From Rodentibacter genomosp. 1 (GTDB lineage Bacteria > Pseudomonadota > Gammaproteobacteria > Enterobacterales > Pasteurellaceae): DNA of 64,000 nt. Shown piece after piece: positions 56,089-64,000 of this stretch. The position numbers were made by a program, and so were the translations under genes. How positions within the stretch are numbered: position 1 is the stretch's first letter; the number at the start of each line of letters is the position of its first letter. The DNA is taken from assembly GCF_001999285.1 (NCBI RefSeq), contig NZ_MLHN01000001.1, positions 1-64,000 of the forward strand, read 5' to 3'. A model generated the notes under the pieces. That model was not told the origin of the DNA. It saw nothing but the letters and a program-made list of their open reading frames with translations, and made no database searches.

Positions 56089-57564
56089 ATGGATGCCGTA
56101 GAATTATTGATGAACGTTACGCCCAATGAAACCCGTATTGCATTGATGGAAATGGGCGGATTGAAAGAAGTTCATGTAGAACGCCAAGCCAAACGTGGCA
56201 TTGTGGGAAATATTTATAAAGGGCGGGTAATGCGTGTATTACCCGGAATGCAGTCCGCTTTTGTGGATATAGGCTTGGAAAAAGCGGCATTTTTACACGC
56301 TTCCGATATTGTGTCTCACACAGAATGTGTTGATGAAAATGAGCAGAAGCAATTTAAAGTAAAAAGTATTTCTGAGCTGGTTCGAGAGGGACAGGATATT
56401 GTTGTACAAGTTGTAAAAGATCCCCTAGGTACAAAAGGTGCACGTTTAACCACTGATATTACATTACCTTCCCGCTATCTTGTATTTATGCCGGAAAATA
56501 GCCATGTAGGGGTGTCACAACGTATTGAAAGTGAAGAAGAACGTACCCGTTTGAAGGCATTGGTAGAACCTTTCTGTGATGAATTAGGGGGATTTATTAT
56601 TCGCACGGCAACAGAGGGGGCAACTGAGGAAGAGCTTCGCCAAGATGCTGAATTTCTTAAACGTTTATGGCGAAAGGTATTAGAACGTAAAAGTAAATAT
56701 CCTACCCGATCAAAGATTTATGGTGAACCGGCACTCCCACAGCGAATTTTACGTGATTTTATTGGGACGAGATTGGAAAGAATCCGTATTGATTCAAAGC
56801 TTTGTTTCAACGAAGTGAAAGAATTTACCGATGAATTTATGCCGGAATTAAGCGATAAGTTAGTACTTTACTCCGGAAATCAGCCACTCTTTGATGTGTA
56901 TGGTGTAGAAAATAGCATTCAACAGGCCTTAGATCGACGGGTGAATTTAAAATCCGGTGGTTATTTGATTATCGAACAAACAGAAGCGATGACGACTATT
57001 GACATTAACACCGGCGCATTTGTCGGGCATCGTGATTTAGCAGAAACGATTTTTAACATCAATATTGAAGCAACAAAAGCTATTGCCCAACAACTTCAGT
57101 TACGCAATCTTGGTGGAATTATCATCATTGATTTTATTGATATGCACTTGGAGGATCACCGTAATCGAGTATTGGAATCTTTACAAGAGGCTCTTTCCAA
57201 AGATCGTGTTAAAACAAATGTTAATGGTTTCACTCAACTTGGTTTAGTTGAAATGACACGTAAGCGAACCCGTGAAAGCCTTGAACATATTCTTTGTGAT
57301 GAATGTCCGGTATGCCGTGGTCGTGGTCATGTGAAAACGGTGGAAACGGTATGCTATGAAATTATGCGTGAGGTAATTCGCGTGTATCATTTATTTAGTA
57401 GCGAGCAATTTGTTGTATATGCTTCCCCTGCAGTGGCGGAATATTTAATTAACGAAGAATCTCATGGGCTTTTACCTGAAGTGGAAATGTTTATTGGCAA
57501 ACGTGTCCAAGTAAAAACCGAACCCTTTTATAACCAAGAGCAGTTTGATGTTGTGGTGATGTAA
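56089..57564 (+). CDS. rng: Ribonuclease G
   Basis: Endoribonuclease that matures the 16S rRNA 5' end and degrades some mRNAs. About 491 aa, close to E. coli RNase G (489). S1 domain near residues 38-120 (RGIVGNIYKGRVMRVLPGMQSAFVDIGLEKAAFLH), catalytic Asp pair in TIDINTGAFVG (near 304) and IIIIDFIDM (near 347), and the zinc-link CPVCRGRG near 407. It lacks the long RNase E C-terminus. I choose the ATG at 56089, where similarity to RNase G begins, over 55978. Confidence 0.96.
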   Translation: MDAVELLMNVTPNETRIALMEMGGLKEVHVERQAKRGIVGNIYKGRVMRVLPGMQSAFVDIGLEKAAFLHASDIVSHTECVDENEQKQFKVKSISELVREGQDIVVQVVKDPLGTKGARLTTDITLPSRYLVFMPENSHVGVSQRIESEEERTRLKALVEPFCDELGGFIIRTATEGATEEELRQDAEFLKRLWRKVLERKSKYPTRSKIYGEPALPQRILRDFIGTRLERIRIDSKLCFNEVKEFTDEFMPELSDKLVLYSGNQPLFDVYGVENSIQQALDRRVNLKSGGYLIIEQTEAMTTIDINTGAFVGHRDLAETIFNINIEATKAIAQQLQLRNLGGIIIIDFIDMHLEDHRNRVLESLQEALSKDRVKTNVNGFTQLGLVEMTRKRTRESLEHILCDECPVCRGRGHVKTVETVCYEIMREVIRVYHLFSSEQFVVYASPAVAEYLINEESHGLLPEVEMFIGKRVQVKTEPFYNQEQFDVVVM

Positions 57565-57582
57565 CAAAGTGGGGGGTTAAAT

Positions 57583-57611
57583 AAAAGTGCGGTCAATTTT
57601 GACCGCATTTT
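57583..57611 (+). terminator. rng terminator (inverted uptake signals)
   Basis: AAAAGTGCGGTCAA and TTGACCGCATTTT form a stem with a 2-base loop, followed by TTTT. The right arm has lost one base of the uptake signal (GCATTT for GCACTT). Confidence 0.85.
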
Positions 57612-57664
57612 TTATGTTTTCGATATTATGTATCTGTTGCACAACGCTATTTTGGGGCTCGCTT

Positions 57665-57747
57665 GTAGGGATATATTGCAAGTGCCAAAATTTTAATATA
57701 TTGAAATGATTTGTTTCTTATAAGGGACACACGCAGTATCTCCCTAC
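57665..57747. repeat. Degenerate inverted-repeat element in the rng-yddA gap
   Basis: The 341-bp gap after rng has no convincing ORF. Besides the rng terminator it holds GTAGGGATA (57665-57673) and TATCTCCCTAC (57737-57747) in inverted orientation about 63 bases apart, and similarity continues inwards (TATTGCAAGTGCC against the complement of GGACACACGCAGTA). This looks like a decayed dispersed repeat with inverted ends. I could not search for other copies, and there is no second copy in this window that I can see. Confidence 0.4.
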
Positions 57748-57853
57748 GTTCGTTGAAATTTCTGTTTTGTACTTGCCACATAACATTATCACTTTTGAAG
57801 TGAAATAATATCAAATCATTTCTTATTACGATTGATTATCAACTAGAGTTTAA

Positions 57854-57862
57854 TGTTATACT
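57854..57862 (+). promoter_or_regulatory. Extended -10 promoter of the ABC transporter gene
   Basis: TGTTATACT, identical to the one before bexD, lies 44 bp upstream of the start codon. The palindrome TTGATTATCAA (57832-57842) lies 14 bp further upstream, where an operator could act; it is not a good Fur box. Confidence 0.5.
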
Positions 57863-57905
57863 GCGAAACCATAAATGGTTTTTACTTATCCACTAAGGAC
57901 GCGAA

Positions 57906-59693
57906 ATGAATTGGACGCAAGAATTGTTGAATTCTTTTTATTGGATAATCAGTGTCATGGGGATTATTTTGACGATTTCTCCCCTGGTTGTATTCCTTTT
58001 GAGCAGGATGACTAAGTGGGGAAGAGAGTTTTGGCTTTTAAGTGCTGATTATTTTTCAATTAAACGCAGAATTAAACCTTTGGCTTATTTTTTCACTGTG
58101 CTATTTTTTAGCTTGGTGACAGTTCGAATTGATATTTTATTATCAGAATGGAATAAAGCCTTATACAACGCATTGCAAAAGTTGGATGCCGCTGAATTTT
58201 GGGGGCAAATTATTATTTTTGCTGTGTTATCAAGCGTGTATATTGCCAATGCCTTGTTAATTTATTATGTACAGAAAGCCTTCACGATTCATTGGCGAAA
58301 ATGGGCAAATGAAGCCATTTTAGATAAATGGTTTGTCAATCAAGCCTATTATAAAATGCTCTGTGATAGTGAAAAAACCGATAATCCGGATCAACGTATT
58401 CAACAGGATATTACCGCTTATATTACAAATTCCTTAAATTTATCCTTGGGATTAATCAAGTCCGTGACTTCAATGGTGTCATTTACGATTATTTTATGGG
58501 GGCTATCAGGTCCTATGCAGATAGGGGATTTTACGTTGCCTCATGCTATGGTGTTTTTGGTTTTTATTTATGTATTAGCCAGCACCGTATTTGCTTTTAA
58601 AATTGGTAAACCTCTAATCAGGCTTAATTTTAATAATGAGAGATTGAACGCTAATTATCGTTACTCTTTAATGCGTATGAAAGAATATGCCGAAACTATC
58701 GCCTTTTTTAAAGGTGAAAAAGTAGAAAAAAATCAGCTACTCGCTCAATTTAACAAAGTGATTGATAATGTTTGGAAAATTGTACATCGAACCCTAAAAT
58801 TTAATGGATTTAATCTTGCGGTGACACAGGTGTCGACAATTTTTCCCTTTTTAATTCAGGCGACCCGCTTTTTTGAGAAGCAAATCCAATTAGGTGAATT
58901 AATGCAAACGGCTCAAGCTTTTAGAAGGGTTCAGTCCTCTCTCTCTTTTTTCCGTAATATTTATGATGATTTTGCCGGTTATCGTGCGGTGTTGGAACGT
59001 TTGAGCGGTTTTTATCAAGCCACTGGGGAAGCCCGCCATTTTGTCAATATTAAAATTGAAGAAGATAAAAATAACGTTATTTTTGAAGATCTTACTGTTA
59101 AAACCCCTGAAGGGGAGGTTTTAGTTAGGGAACTTAACATTCATTTATCTTTAGGAGATACATTATTAATTCAAGGTCTTTCAGGTTCAGGGAAGACGAC
59201 CCTATTGAGAGCGGTTGCCGGTTTGTGGCGATATGCAGAAGGAAAAATATCTTACCCATTCCATAATAGTTTATTTATTGCTCAAAAAACGTATTTACCT
59301 CAAGGTCGTTTGATTGATGCACTATATTACCCAAATACTGTGCCTACTGATGTTGATCTCAGTAATGTTGCAAGCGTTTTAGATAGGGTTCAATTAGCAC
59401 ATCTTGTTGAAAAATTAGAGGAAGAAAATGATTGGACAAGAATTTTATCGCTTGGTGAGCAACAACGTATTTCTTTTGCCCGAATATTACTTTATCGTCC
59501 TATGATGATTTTTTTAGATGAGTCAACGTCAGCACTCGATGAGTATCTGGAAGAGCAGATGTATCTTCTTCTGAGAAAAGCGCTGCCGGGAAGTATCATT
59601 ATTAGTGTGGGACATCGTTCTACATTATTTCATCATCACCAGCAATGTTTACGACTTCATACTGATGGGACTTGGTACTTAACTAACCTTTAA
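57906..59693 (+). CDS. ABC transporter with fused permease and ATPase, YddA/SbmA-BacA type
   Basis: 595 aa. The N-terminal half has about six membrane helices with the SbmA/BacA-like ABC_membrane_2 marks (RIDILLSEWNKALYNALQKLDAAEFWGQIIIF; WRKWANEAILDKWFVNQAYYKM; NPDQRIQQDITAYI). The ATPase follows: Walker A LSGSGKTTLLRA near residue 425, signature LSLGEQQRISFARILL near 517-532, Walker B MIFLDESTSALDE near 535-547. In E. coli (yddA) and in the Pectobacterium Fus locus such a transporter accompanies a TonB receptor and an M16 protease, the same three genes as here. Peptide transport across the inner membrane is the family role; the substrate is inferred. Confidence 0.88.
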   Translation: MNWTQELLNSFYWIISVMGIILTISPLVVFLLSRMTKWGREFWLLSADYFSIKRRIKPLAYFFTVLFFSLVTVRIDILLSEWNKALYNALQKLDAAEFWGQIIIFAVLSSVYIANALLIYYVQKAFTIHWRKWANEAILDKWFVNQAYYKMLCDSEKTDNPDQRIQQDITAYITNSLNLSLGLIKSVTSMVSFTIILWGLSGPMQIGDFTLPHAMVFLVFIYVLASTVFAFKIGKPLIRLNFNNERLNANYRYSLMRMKEYAETIAFFKGEKVEKNQLLAQFNKVIDNVWKIVHRTLKFNGFNLAVTQVSTIFPFLIQATRFFEKQIQLGELMQTAQAFRRVQSSLSFFRNIYDDFAGYRAVLERLSGFYQATGEARHFVNIKIEEDKNNVIFEDLTVKTPEGEVLVRELNIHLSLGDTLLIQGLSGSGKTTLLRAVAGLWRYAEGKISYPFHNSLFIAQKTYLPQGRLIDALYYPNTVPTDVDLSNVASVLDRVQLAHLVEKLEEENDWTRILSLGEQQRISFARILLYRPMMIFLDESTSALDEYLEEQMYLLLRKALPGSIIISVGHRSTLFHHHQQCLRLHTDGTWYLTNL

Positions 59694-59730
59694 CCATAGT
59701 TCGAATATGAATTCTTTTTGAATTTTGGGG

Positions 59731-59755
59731 GGAGATTTATTGAAAATATCTCCCT
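59731..59755 (+). terminator. Possible terminator after the ABC transporter gene
   Basis: GGGAGAT and ATCTCCC form a 7-bp stem with an 11-base loop. The T run after it is interrupted (TCATTTGTTTG), so termination may be partial. Confidence 0.55.
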
Positions 59756-59790
59756 CATTTGTTTGAATTTGTGATCTATCTCTCATTTTT

Positions 59791-59819
59791 TTCATTTTAT
59801 TTTTAGTACACTCTAAAAT
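59791..59819 (+). promoter_or_regulatory. Putative promoter of the TonB-dependent receptor gene
   Basis: TTCATT (59791-59796), 17-bp spacer, TAAAAT (59814-59819). Weak -35, fair -10. The Fur-like site starts 2 bp after the -10. Confidence 0.5.
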
Positions 59820-59820
59820 C

Positions 59821-59839
59821 CTTAATGATAATCTTTCTT
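59821..59839 (+). promoter_or_regulatory. Fur box-like site before the TonB-dependent receptor gene
   Basis: CTTAATGATAATCTTTCTT matches the 19-bp Fur consensus GATAATGATAATCATTATC at 14 positions, including 11 in a row. It would cover the transcription start, a usual place for iron-dependent repression. Confidence 0.68.
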
Positions 59840-59863
59840 ATTTGAAAAAGGGTTTAGCTTATT

Positions 59864-62497
59864 ATGATGAAAAAAACACAGGTTGCGACATTCATTTCTT
59901 CTTTATTTATTACTTCAATAGCCTATGCTGATAGTTTGGAATCGGAAAATCAATTAGAGACGATTTCTGTGATTGCGAACTCATCATCGGGGTTTTCCGG
60001 CGCTGTAACACTTTCATCGGAGGATATCGCCCGTAAACCGGCAAGAAATGGGAATATTTCAGAATTACTTAAGAATAATCCGGCAGTACAGTTTAGCGGT
60101 ACAACAAATAATTCAGCACAGGCGGGTGAAATTGCCCCTGATTTAGTCAGTTTTCATGGTGAGCTCTATTATAACAATAGCTATTTAATTGATGGTTTAT
60201 CAAACAGTGATATGCTTAACCCTGGTTCATCTAATGGAGGGTATCGATCTGCTGAGGATTTTACTCAACCTACTTCTATGTATATTGCCCCCGGGTCGCC
60301 GGAATCTTTCTACATTAATAGTCGTTTATTAGGCAATGTTGCTGTTTATGATAGCAATGTACCGGCAAAATATTCTCGCTTTACCGGTGGTGTTGTCGAT
60401 GCACAAATTAAAGAACCTGAAGTCTCAAAATCAAGTGGTTCAATCAGCTACCGTACCACTCGTGATAGTTGGACATCGTTTCAACTTAGTGATGAAGAGC
60501 GGTTAGAATTTGATAATGCTTACGCTGAAAGCAATGTCCAACCAAAATTTACTAAACATATTTTTGATTTCACGTTAAATCAGCCTATTAATGATAAAGC
60601 CGGTATATTATTCAGCTATAACCGTACACAGTCTAAAATGCCGGAATATCATCAGGGACGAAATCGTTGGGAAAAAGAGCGGCGTTTAGCAGAAACCTTT
60701 TTGGTGAAAGGCAGCTATCAAACAAGTGATCAACATAAATTATTGGCTACATTACTATATTCTCCTCATGAAAGTGTGTATTACAACGACAATGTTAAAA
60801 ATGGGCGCTATGTAAGTGATGGTGGTGGTTGGCGTGCTAACATTGAATCACAATATGCAGATGATTGGGGGATAGTGAAGAGTATTCTTGCTTATCAGTA
60901 TAACCGCAATCGAATCGCTTATGATGCAGGTACAAATTATTACAATTGGGTAGGGAATACTTTGCTGAGTACAGCCGGCACAGAATGGTGTTCGTTAAAA
61001 AATAAAAAATCGGGAAAATGTGATTATAAGCGAGAAGGGGGAATCGGTGAGTTATCTTCAGAGCTTAAAACATTAACATTGAAACAAGATTATGAATTAG
61101 AGCCTCTAAATTGGGGAAAGAGCGAACATAAGCTCTCTTTGGGCTGGCAGATAGATTTTGCTTCCGCACAGTCTGAGCGTCCAAATGCTGTGCGTTATAT
61201 GCAATCAGTTCTTAATTATAACGGAAAAGATGGACGGGTTGTTTTAGCGCCAAATTTTAATTCATTATTCAGAAATACGGGAAAAAATTGCCTTGATTGT
61301 ATTCCAACTGAACAATTTCAAAATAGAATGACCTATTACCCGGCTTTTAATACGAAAGTCAATGTGAATAACTATAATCTCTATTTTTCTGACGAAATTT
61401 ATTGGCAACGTTTTAAATTTGTACCGGGTGTCAATGTAAACTATGACAGCTTCTTAAAAAATCTCAATATTGCCCCTCGTTTTGCCTTTAATATTAATGT
61501 GTTAAATGATGACAGTTTTAATATTACAGGGGGTTATAACCGTTATTTTGCTAACAATATGTTGGCTTATGCGTTACGTTCAAATATTCCTTGTAATCGG
61601 GAAGGAGAGCGTTATGCGGATAAAAATGGTTCGGGAGAATGGAAATTTGGTGATTGTATCAACAACTCTATTTCTTGGGCGAACAGTCGGGATTTAAAAA
61701 CACCTTATAGTGATGAATATAACCTTGGTTTTAACTACCGGCTAGCGGATCACACCTTGGTATTTAACTGGGTTCATCGTAAAAGTGAGCGCCAATTTAC
61801 ACCAGTGAAACAGGATTTAAAAAAGAACGCCCCTAAAGAAATGTCAAATGAGGGTAAAGGGCAAACAAACACCTTTACACTTAGCTTCCAAAATAATAAA
61901 GCCTATCAATTGGGTAAAATATTGATGAACTATCGTGCCGGTTTACGCTATCAAAATCGACATGTGAATTATCATGGTAATTATGATGATAGCTTAGTTT
62001 TCGATCCCGCTGCATTTAATGGTCGATACTACCTTTTTGAAGGGAAACGTTATGCCACGGTAAATGAATTACCACCGTTTAACTTTAATCAACCTTGGGA
62101 AGGCTTTCTTGAACTTCAAACCGATATTCCGGCTTGGAATTTAAAGTGGACACATACTCTTAATTATAAAACGGGCTATAAAGCTTATAACCGCTATGAT
62201 GTTGCTCAATGTGTGAACTCAAGCCAGCCTCAAGCCTGTGGTGATTATAGTGGGGCGGTTTATGATTACCGTCTGAAAAAATACAGTGGAAAAGCTACAT
62301 TAGATTGGCATTTACTTTGGGCATTACCTATCCGTGAACAAAAAATGGAAGTGAGCCTTGATGTATTGAATGTCTTCAACAGTCGGATTGCAACCGCGAG
62401 TCCTCGTTCTGAATATTTAGGTGGAACGGAAAGCCAAAGCACAACGAGTTATGAATTAGGCCGTCAATTTTGGCTAGGCATTGCTTACCACTGGTAA
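59864..62497 (+). CDS. TonB-dependent outer membrane receptor (YddB/FusA-like)
   Basis: 877 aa. Signal peptide ends IAYA|DS, and a TonB box ETISVI follows at about residues 30-35. Plug domain: about 40-170 (ISELLKNNPAVQFSGTT, NSYLIDGLSNSDMLNPGSS). The rest is a 22-strand barrel ending in Phe-Trp-Leu-Gly-Ile-Ala-Tyr-His-Trp. Long predicted loops hold Cys pairs (EWCSLKNKKSGKC, NCLDC, two more further on), suggesting disulfide-bonded loops. It lies between the YddA-type ABC transporter and the M16 protease gene and carries a Fur-like site, so import of an iron-containing protein or peptide is plausible. The ligand cannot be read from sequence. Confidence 0.9.
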   Translation: MMKKTQVATFISSLFITSIAYADSLESENQLETISVIANSSSGFSGAVTLSSEDIARKPARNGNISELLKNNPAVQFSGTTNNSAQAGEIAPDLVSFHGELYYNNSYLIDGLSNSDMLNPGSSNGGYRSAEDFTQPTSMYIAPGSPESFYINSRLLGNVAVYDSNVPAKYSRFTGGVVDAQIKEPEVSKSSGSISYRTTRDSWTSFQLSDEERLEFDNAYAESNVQPKFTKHIFDFTLNQPINDKAGILFSYNRTQSKMPEYHQGRNRWEKERRLAETFLVKGSYQTSDQHKLLATLLYSPHESVYYNDNVKNGRYVSDGGGWRANIESQYADDWGIVKSILAYQYNRNRIAYDAGTNYYNWVGNTLLSTAGTEWCSLKNKKSGKCDYKREGGIGELSSELKTLTLKQDYELEPLNWGKSEHKLSLGWQIDFASAQSERPNAVRYMQSVLNYNGKDGRVVLAPNFNSLFRNTGKNCLDCIPTEQFQNRMTYYPAFNTKVNVNNYNLYFSDEIYWQRFKFVPGVNVNYDSFLKNLNIAPRFAFNINVLNDDSFNITGGYNRYFANNMLAYALRSNIPCNREGERYADKNGSGEWKFGDCINNSISWANSRDLKTPYSDEYNLGFNYRLADHTLVFNWVHRKSERQFTPVKQDLKKNAPKEMSNEGKGQTNTFTLSFQNNKAYQLGKILMNYRAGLRYQNRHVNYHGNYDDSLVFDPAAFNGRYYLFEGKRYATVNELPPFNFNQPWEGFLELQTDIPAWNLKWTHTLNYKTGYKAYNRYDVAQCVNSSQPQACGDYSGAVYDYRLKKYSGKATLDWHLLWALPIREQKMEVSLDVLNVFNSRIATASPRSEYLGGTESQSTTSYELGRQFWLGIAYHW

Positions 62498-62526
62498 CCA
62501 ATATATCTATTTATCAAAAAAGAGAA

Positions 62527-62560
62527 CACGTTAGGATGATGATGTCCTAACGTGGTTTTT
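62527..62560 (+). terminator. Terminator hairpin between the receptor and protease genes
   Basis: CACGTTAGGA and TCCTAACGTG form a perfect 10-bp stem with an 8-base loop and a following GTTTTT. The protease gene starts only 12-24 bases later, so no separate promoter fits and the hairpin probably lowers its expression by partial termination. Confidence 0.8.
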
Positions 62561-62571
62561 ATTTGCAGTTT

Positions 62572-64000
62572 ATGGAGTTGATTTTGCGTAACCTATTTTA
62601 TCTTTTCTTATTTTTATTTTCGGCAAACGTTGTTGCCGTTTCCCCTATTCCTGTTCAGGGACAATTAGAAAACGGTTTACGTTACACGATTTTACCTATT
62701 CATACCCAGCCACAGCGTGTTGATGTCATTATGCGGGTTTATGCCGGTGCGATTGATGAAACGCCGGCACAAAGTGGCGTTGCTCATATGGTGGAACATA
62801 TGGCGTTTCGTGCCACGGAAACTCATTCAAAAGGCGTGATGCCCTACCTTCATCAGCAAGGTTGGTTACGGGGAAAAAATTACAATGCCTTTACCAACCA
62901 AGAAAACACGACCTATATTTATATTCCACCGAAAGCATTCAGCCTAACGGAAACATTGGATGTGGTGAAACAAATGCTTTTTAAGGCTCAAATTACGGCG
63001 AGTGATTGGGAAGATGAACGTAAAATTATTTTAGAGGAGTGGCGGACAAGAGACAGCTCAAAACGACGTCTCTTTGAACAACGCCAAAGTTCTTATCGTG
63101 TTGGTTCACGTTATGAAAATCGCCCGGTGATTGGTACGGAAAAGAGTATCAACACGATGCCGGTTACTGAATTACAACGATATTACAAAACGTGGTATGT
63201 ACCCAATAATATGCAGTTACTGCTTGTTGGAGATATTAAAGCAAATGAGGCTGAAAAATTAATCAAAACGTTTTTTGCCGATTTGCCTCGAAAAGTACTT
63301 CCTACTCGGGGTAACGATTATTATGAGCCTGCATTAGATGAACAAATTAAAGTTGATAGGCTTAGTGATCCCCAAAATAGCAATAGTCAAGTGAGCTATT
63401 TATGGCGGTTTGATGACAGTGCAAGCCAAGCTCAAACAGAGATGGGGTTTGAACAACGTCTTATTAATCAATTAGCCGTAAATAGTTTAAATCAGCGTTT
63501 TAGAAACGAAAAAGATCAAATACCGACAACCTTGTCTTCTCTCTCTGCCCGCCAGATCCCAGTAGGAAAAATAACATCAGCTTTAGTTCTTTCGGCTAAT
63601 GTTGAGAAACAATCACATCGTGTTGGGGCAAATTATATTATTGAGCAAGCCGAGCGACTAAAACGTTATCCGATTACACAGGCAGAATTGGATAAACAGA
63701 AAGAAAAAATTTTATTTCAGCTAGAAAACGACAAGGTAACCCAACAAAATTTCACCTTTGAAGATTGGGTGCAAGCTATGATTAATACCCTACTGAATGA
63801 GAAAGCCTACTATAACCAAGTTCAAATTGAACAAATGACTAAAAATGGAATAGAAAAAATCAGTTTGGAGGAGATTAATCAGCGTATTCAAGATTGGCTC
63901 AATGCCTCCGATCAAGTTTTTCAATATATGCCGCCATTAAATGTTGAAATGTCGCCAATTAAACTGACGGAAATTCAACAATGGAGGAAAATCGCTAGAC
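62572..64000 (+). CDS. pqqL: M16 zinc protease, PqqL/FusC-like, truncated by window end
   Basis: Open to the end of the window; about 476 codons are visible of an expected 900 or more. Signal peptide LFYLFLFLFSANVVA, then the inverted zinc motif HMVEH (His72, Glu75, His76) and a downstream ILEEW with Glu155/156 as candidate third ligand, typical of M16 peptidases. The PqqL/FusC group is periplasmic and cuts an imported protein: in Pectobacterium FusC processes ferredoxin. An alternative start is TTG at 62584, which has GGAG 6 bases upstream; the ATG at 62572 has no SD. It follows the receptor gene in the same direction. Confidence 0.85.
   Translation, partial: MELILRNLFYLFLFLFSANVVAVSPIPVQGQLENGLRYTILPIHTQPQRVDVIMRVYAGAIDETPAQSGVAHMVEHMAFRATETHSKGVMPYLHQQGWLRGKNYNAFTNQENTTYIYIPPKAFSLTETLDVVKQMLFKAQITASDWEDERKIILEEWRTRDSSKRRLFEQRQSSYRVGSRYENRPVIGTEKSINTMPVTELQRYYKTWYVPNNMQLLLVGDIKANEAEKLIKTFFADLPRKVLPTRGNDYYEPALDEQIKVDRLSDPQNSNSQVSYLWRFDDSASQAQTEMGFEQRLINQLAVNSLNQRFRNEKDQIPTTLSSLSARQIPVGKITSALVLSANVEKQSHRVGANYIIEQAERLKRYPITQAELDKQKEKILFQLENDKVTQQNFTFEDWVQAMINTLLNEKAYYNQVQIEQMTKNGIEKISLEEINQRIQDWLNASDQVFQYMPPLNVEMSPIKLTEIQQWRKIAR

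Noticed and set aside
57832-57842. Fur box before the YddA-type transporter gene
   Set aside because: TTGATTATCAA is palindromic but matches the 19-bp Fur consensus poorly at any offset.

Overview
The window is chromosomal DNA of a Pasteurellaceae bacterium from the Haemophilus influenzae-type uptake-signal clade (Haemophilus/Aggregatibacter/Pasteurella group). The 9-mer AAGTGCGGT and its complement occur throughout, often as inverted pairs that form terminators. Several neighbourhoods match what I remember of Haemophilus chromosomes: hflKC with a phosphopantetheinyl transferase, thrABC, argG/purC, pgpB-ribA, nagK with an alanine/sodium symporter, and bcr-rsuA-DUF1919-maeB. The species is not resolved; a commensal Haemophilus is my best inference.

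Layout. 1-1.2 kb: a tyrosine recombinase whose 3' end lies next to the 3' end of tRNA-Lys, so the left edge is probably the end of an integrated element. 1.2-16.7 kb: housekeeping genes (tRNA-Gly/Leu/Lys, hflKC, thrLABC with attenuator, yggS, argG with ArgR-like boxes, purC with a PurR operator, prfC), then a small oxidative/metal-stress-like unit (ECF sigma, zinc-finger anti-sigma, divergent Met-rich exported peptide), ytfJ and yjdM. 16.8-28.1 kb: a complete glucuronate catabolic regulon in two divergent operons (dctP-kdgK-SDR-uxaC-eda and dctQ-dctM-GH31-uxuR-uxuA), with one CRP-like site and two UxuR-like palindromes between them. 28.2-43.6 kb: ycaO, a yafS-like methyltransferase, gloB, hemA, a NAGPA-domain protein, a tRNA-Met/Leu/Gln/Gln operon, ribA, pgpB, nagK, an AGCS symporter, bcr, rsuA, a DUF1919 gene and maeB.

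43.6-54.95 kb: a group 2-type (ABC-dependent) capsule locus. Export genes bexDCBA run rightwards. A Stealth phosphotransferase, a GT2-TagF fusion polymerase and the beta-Kdo transferases kpsC/kpsS run leftwards. The coding block is bracketed by a 52-bp direct repeat (two mismatches, exactly 11,300 bp apart), and each repeat doubles as a terminator. The divergent promoter region carries five perfect copies of a hexamer.

54.96-64 kb: cmoB and rng, then a YddA-type ABC transporter, a TonB-dependent receptor with a Fur-box-like site, and an M16 protease cut off by the window end. Together these resemble the Fus/YddAB-PqqL type of protein-derived iron acquisition system.

The features with most biological interest are the bracketed capsule locus, its minimal two-gene serotype-specific region, the Fus-like import locus, and the Met-rich peptide/sigma unit. 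All calls come from reading the sequence; no database search or computed alignment was run.
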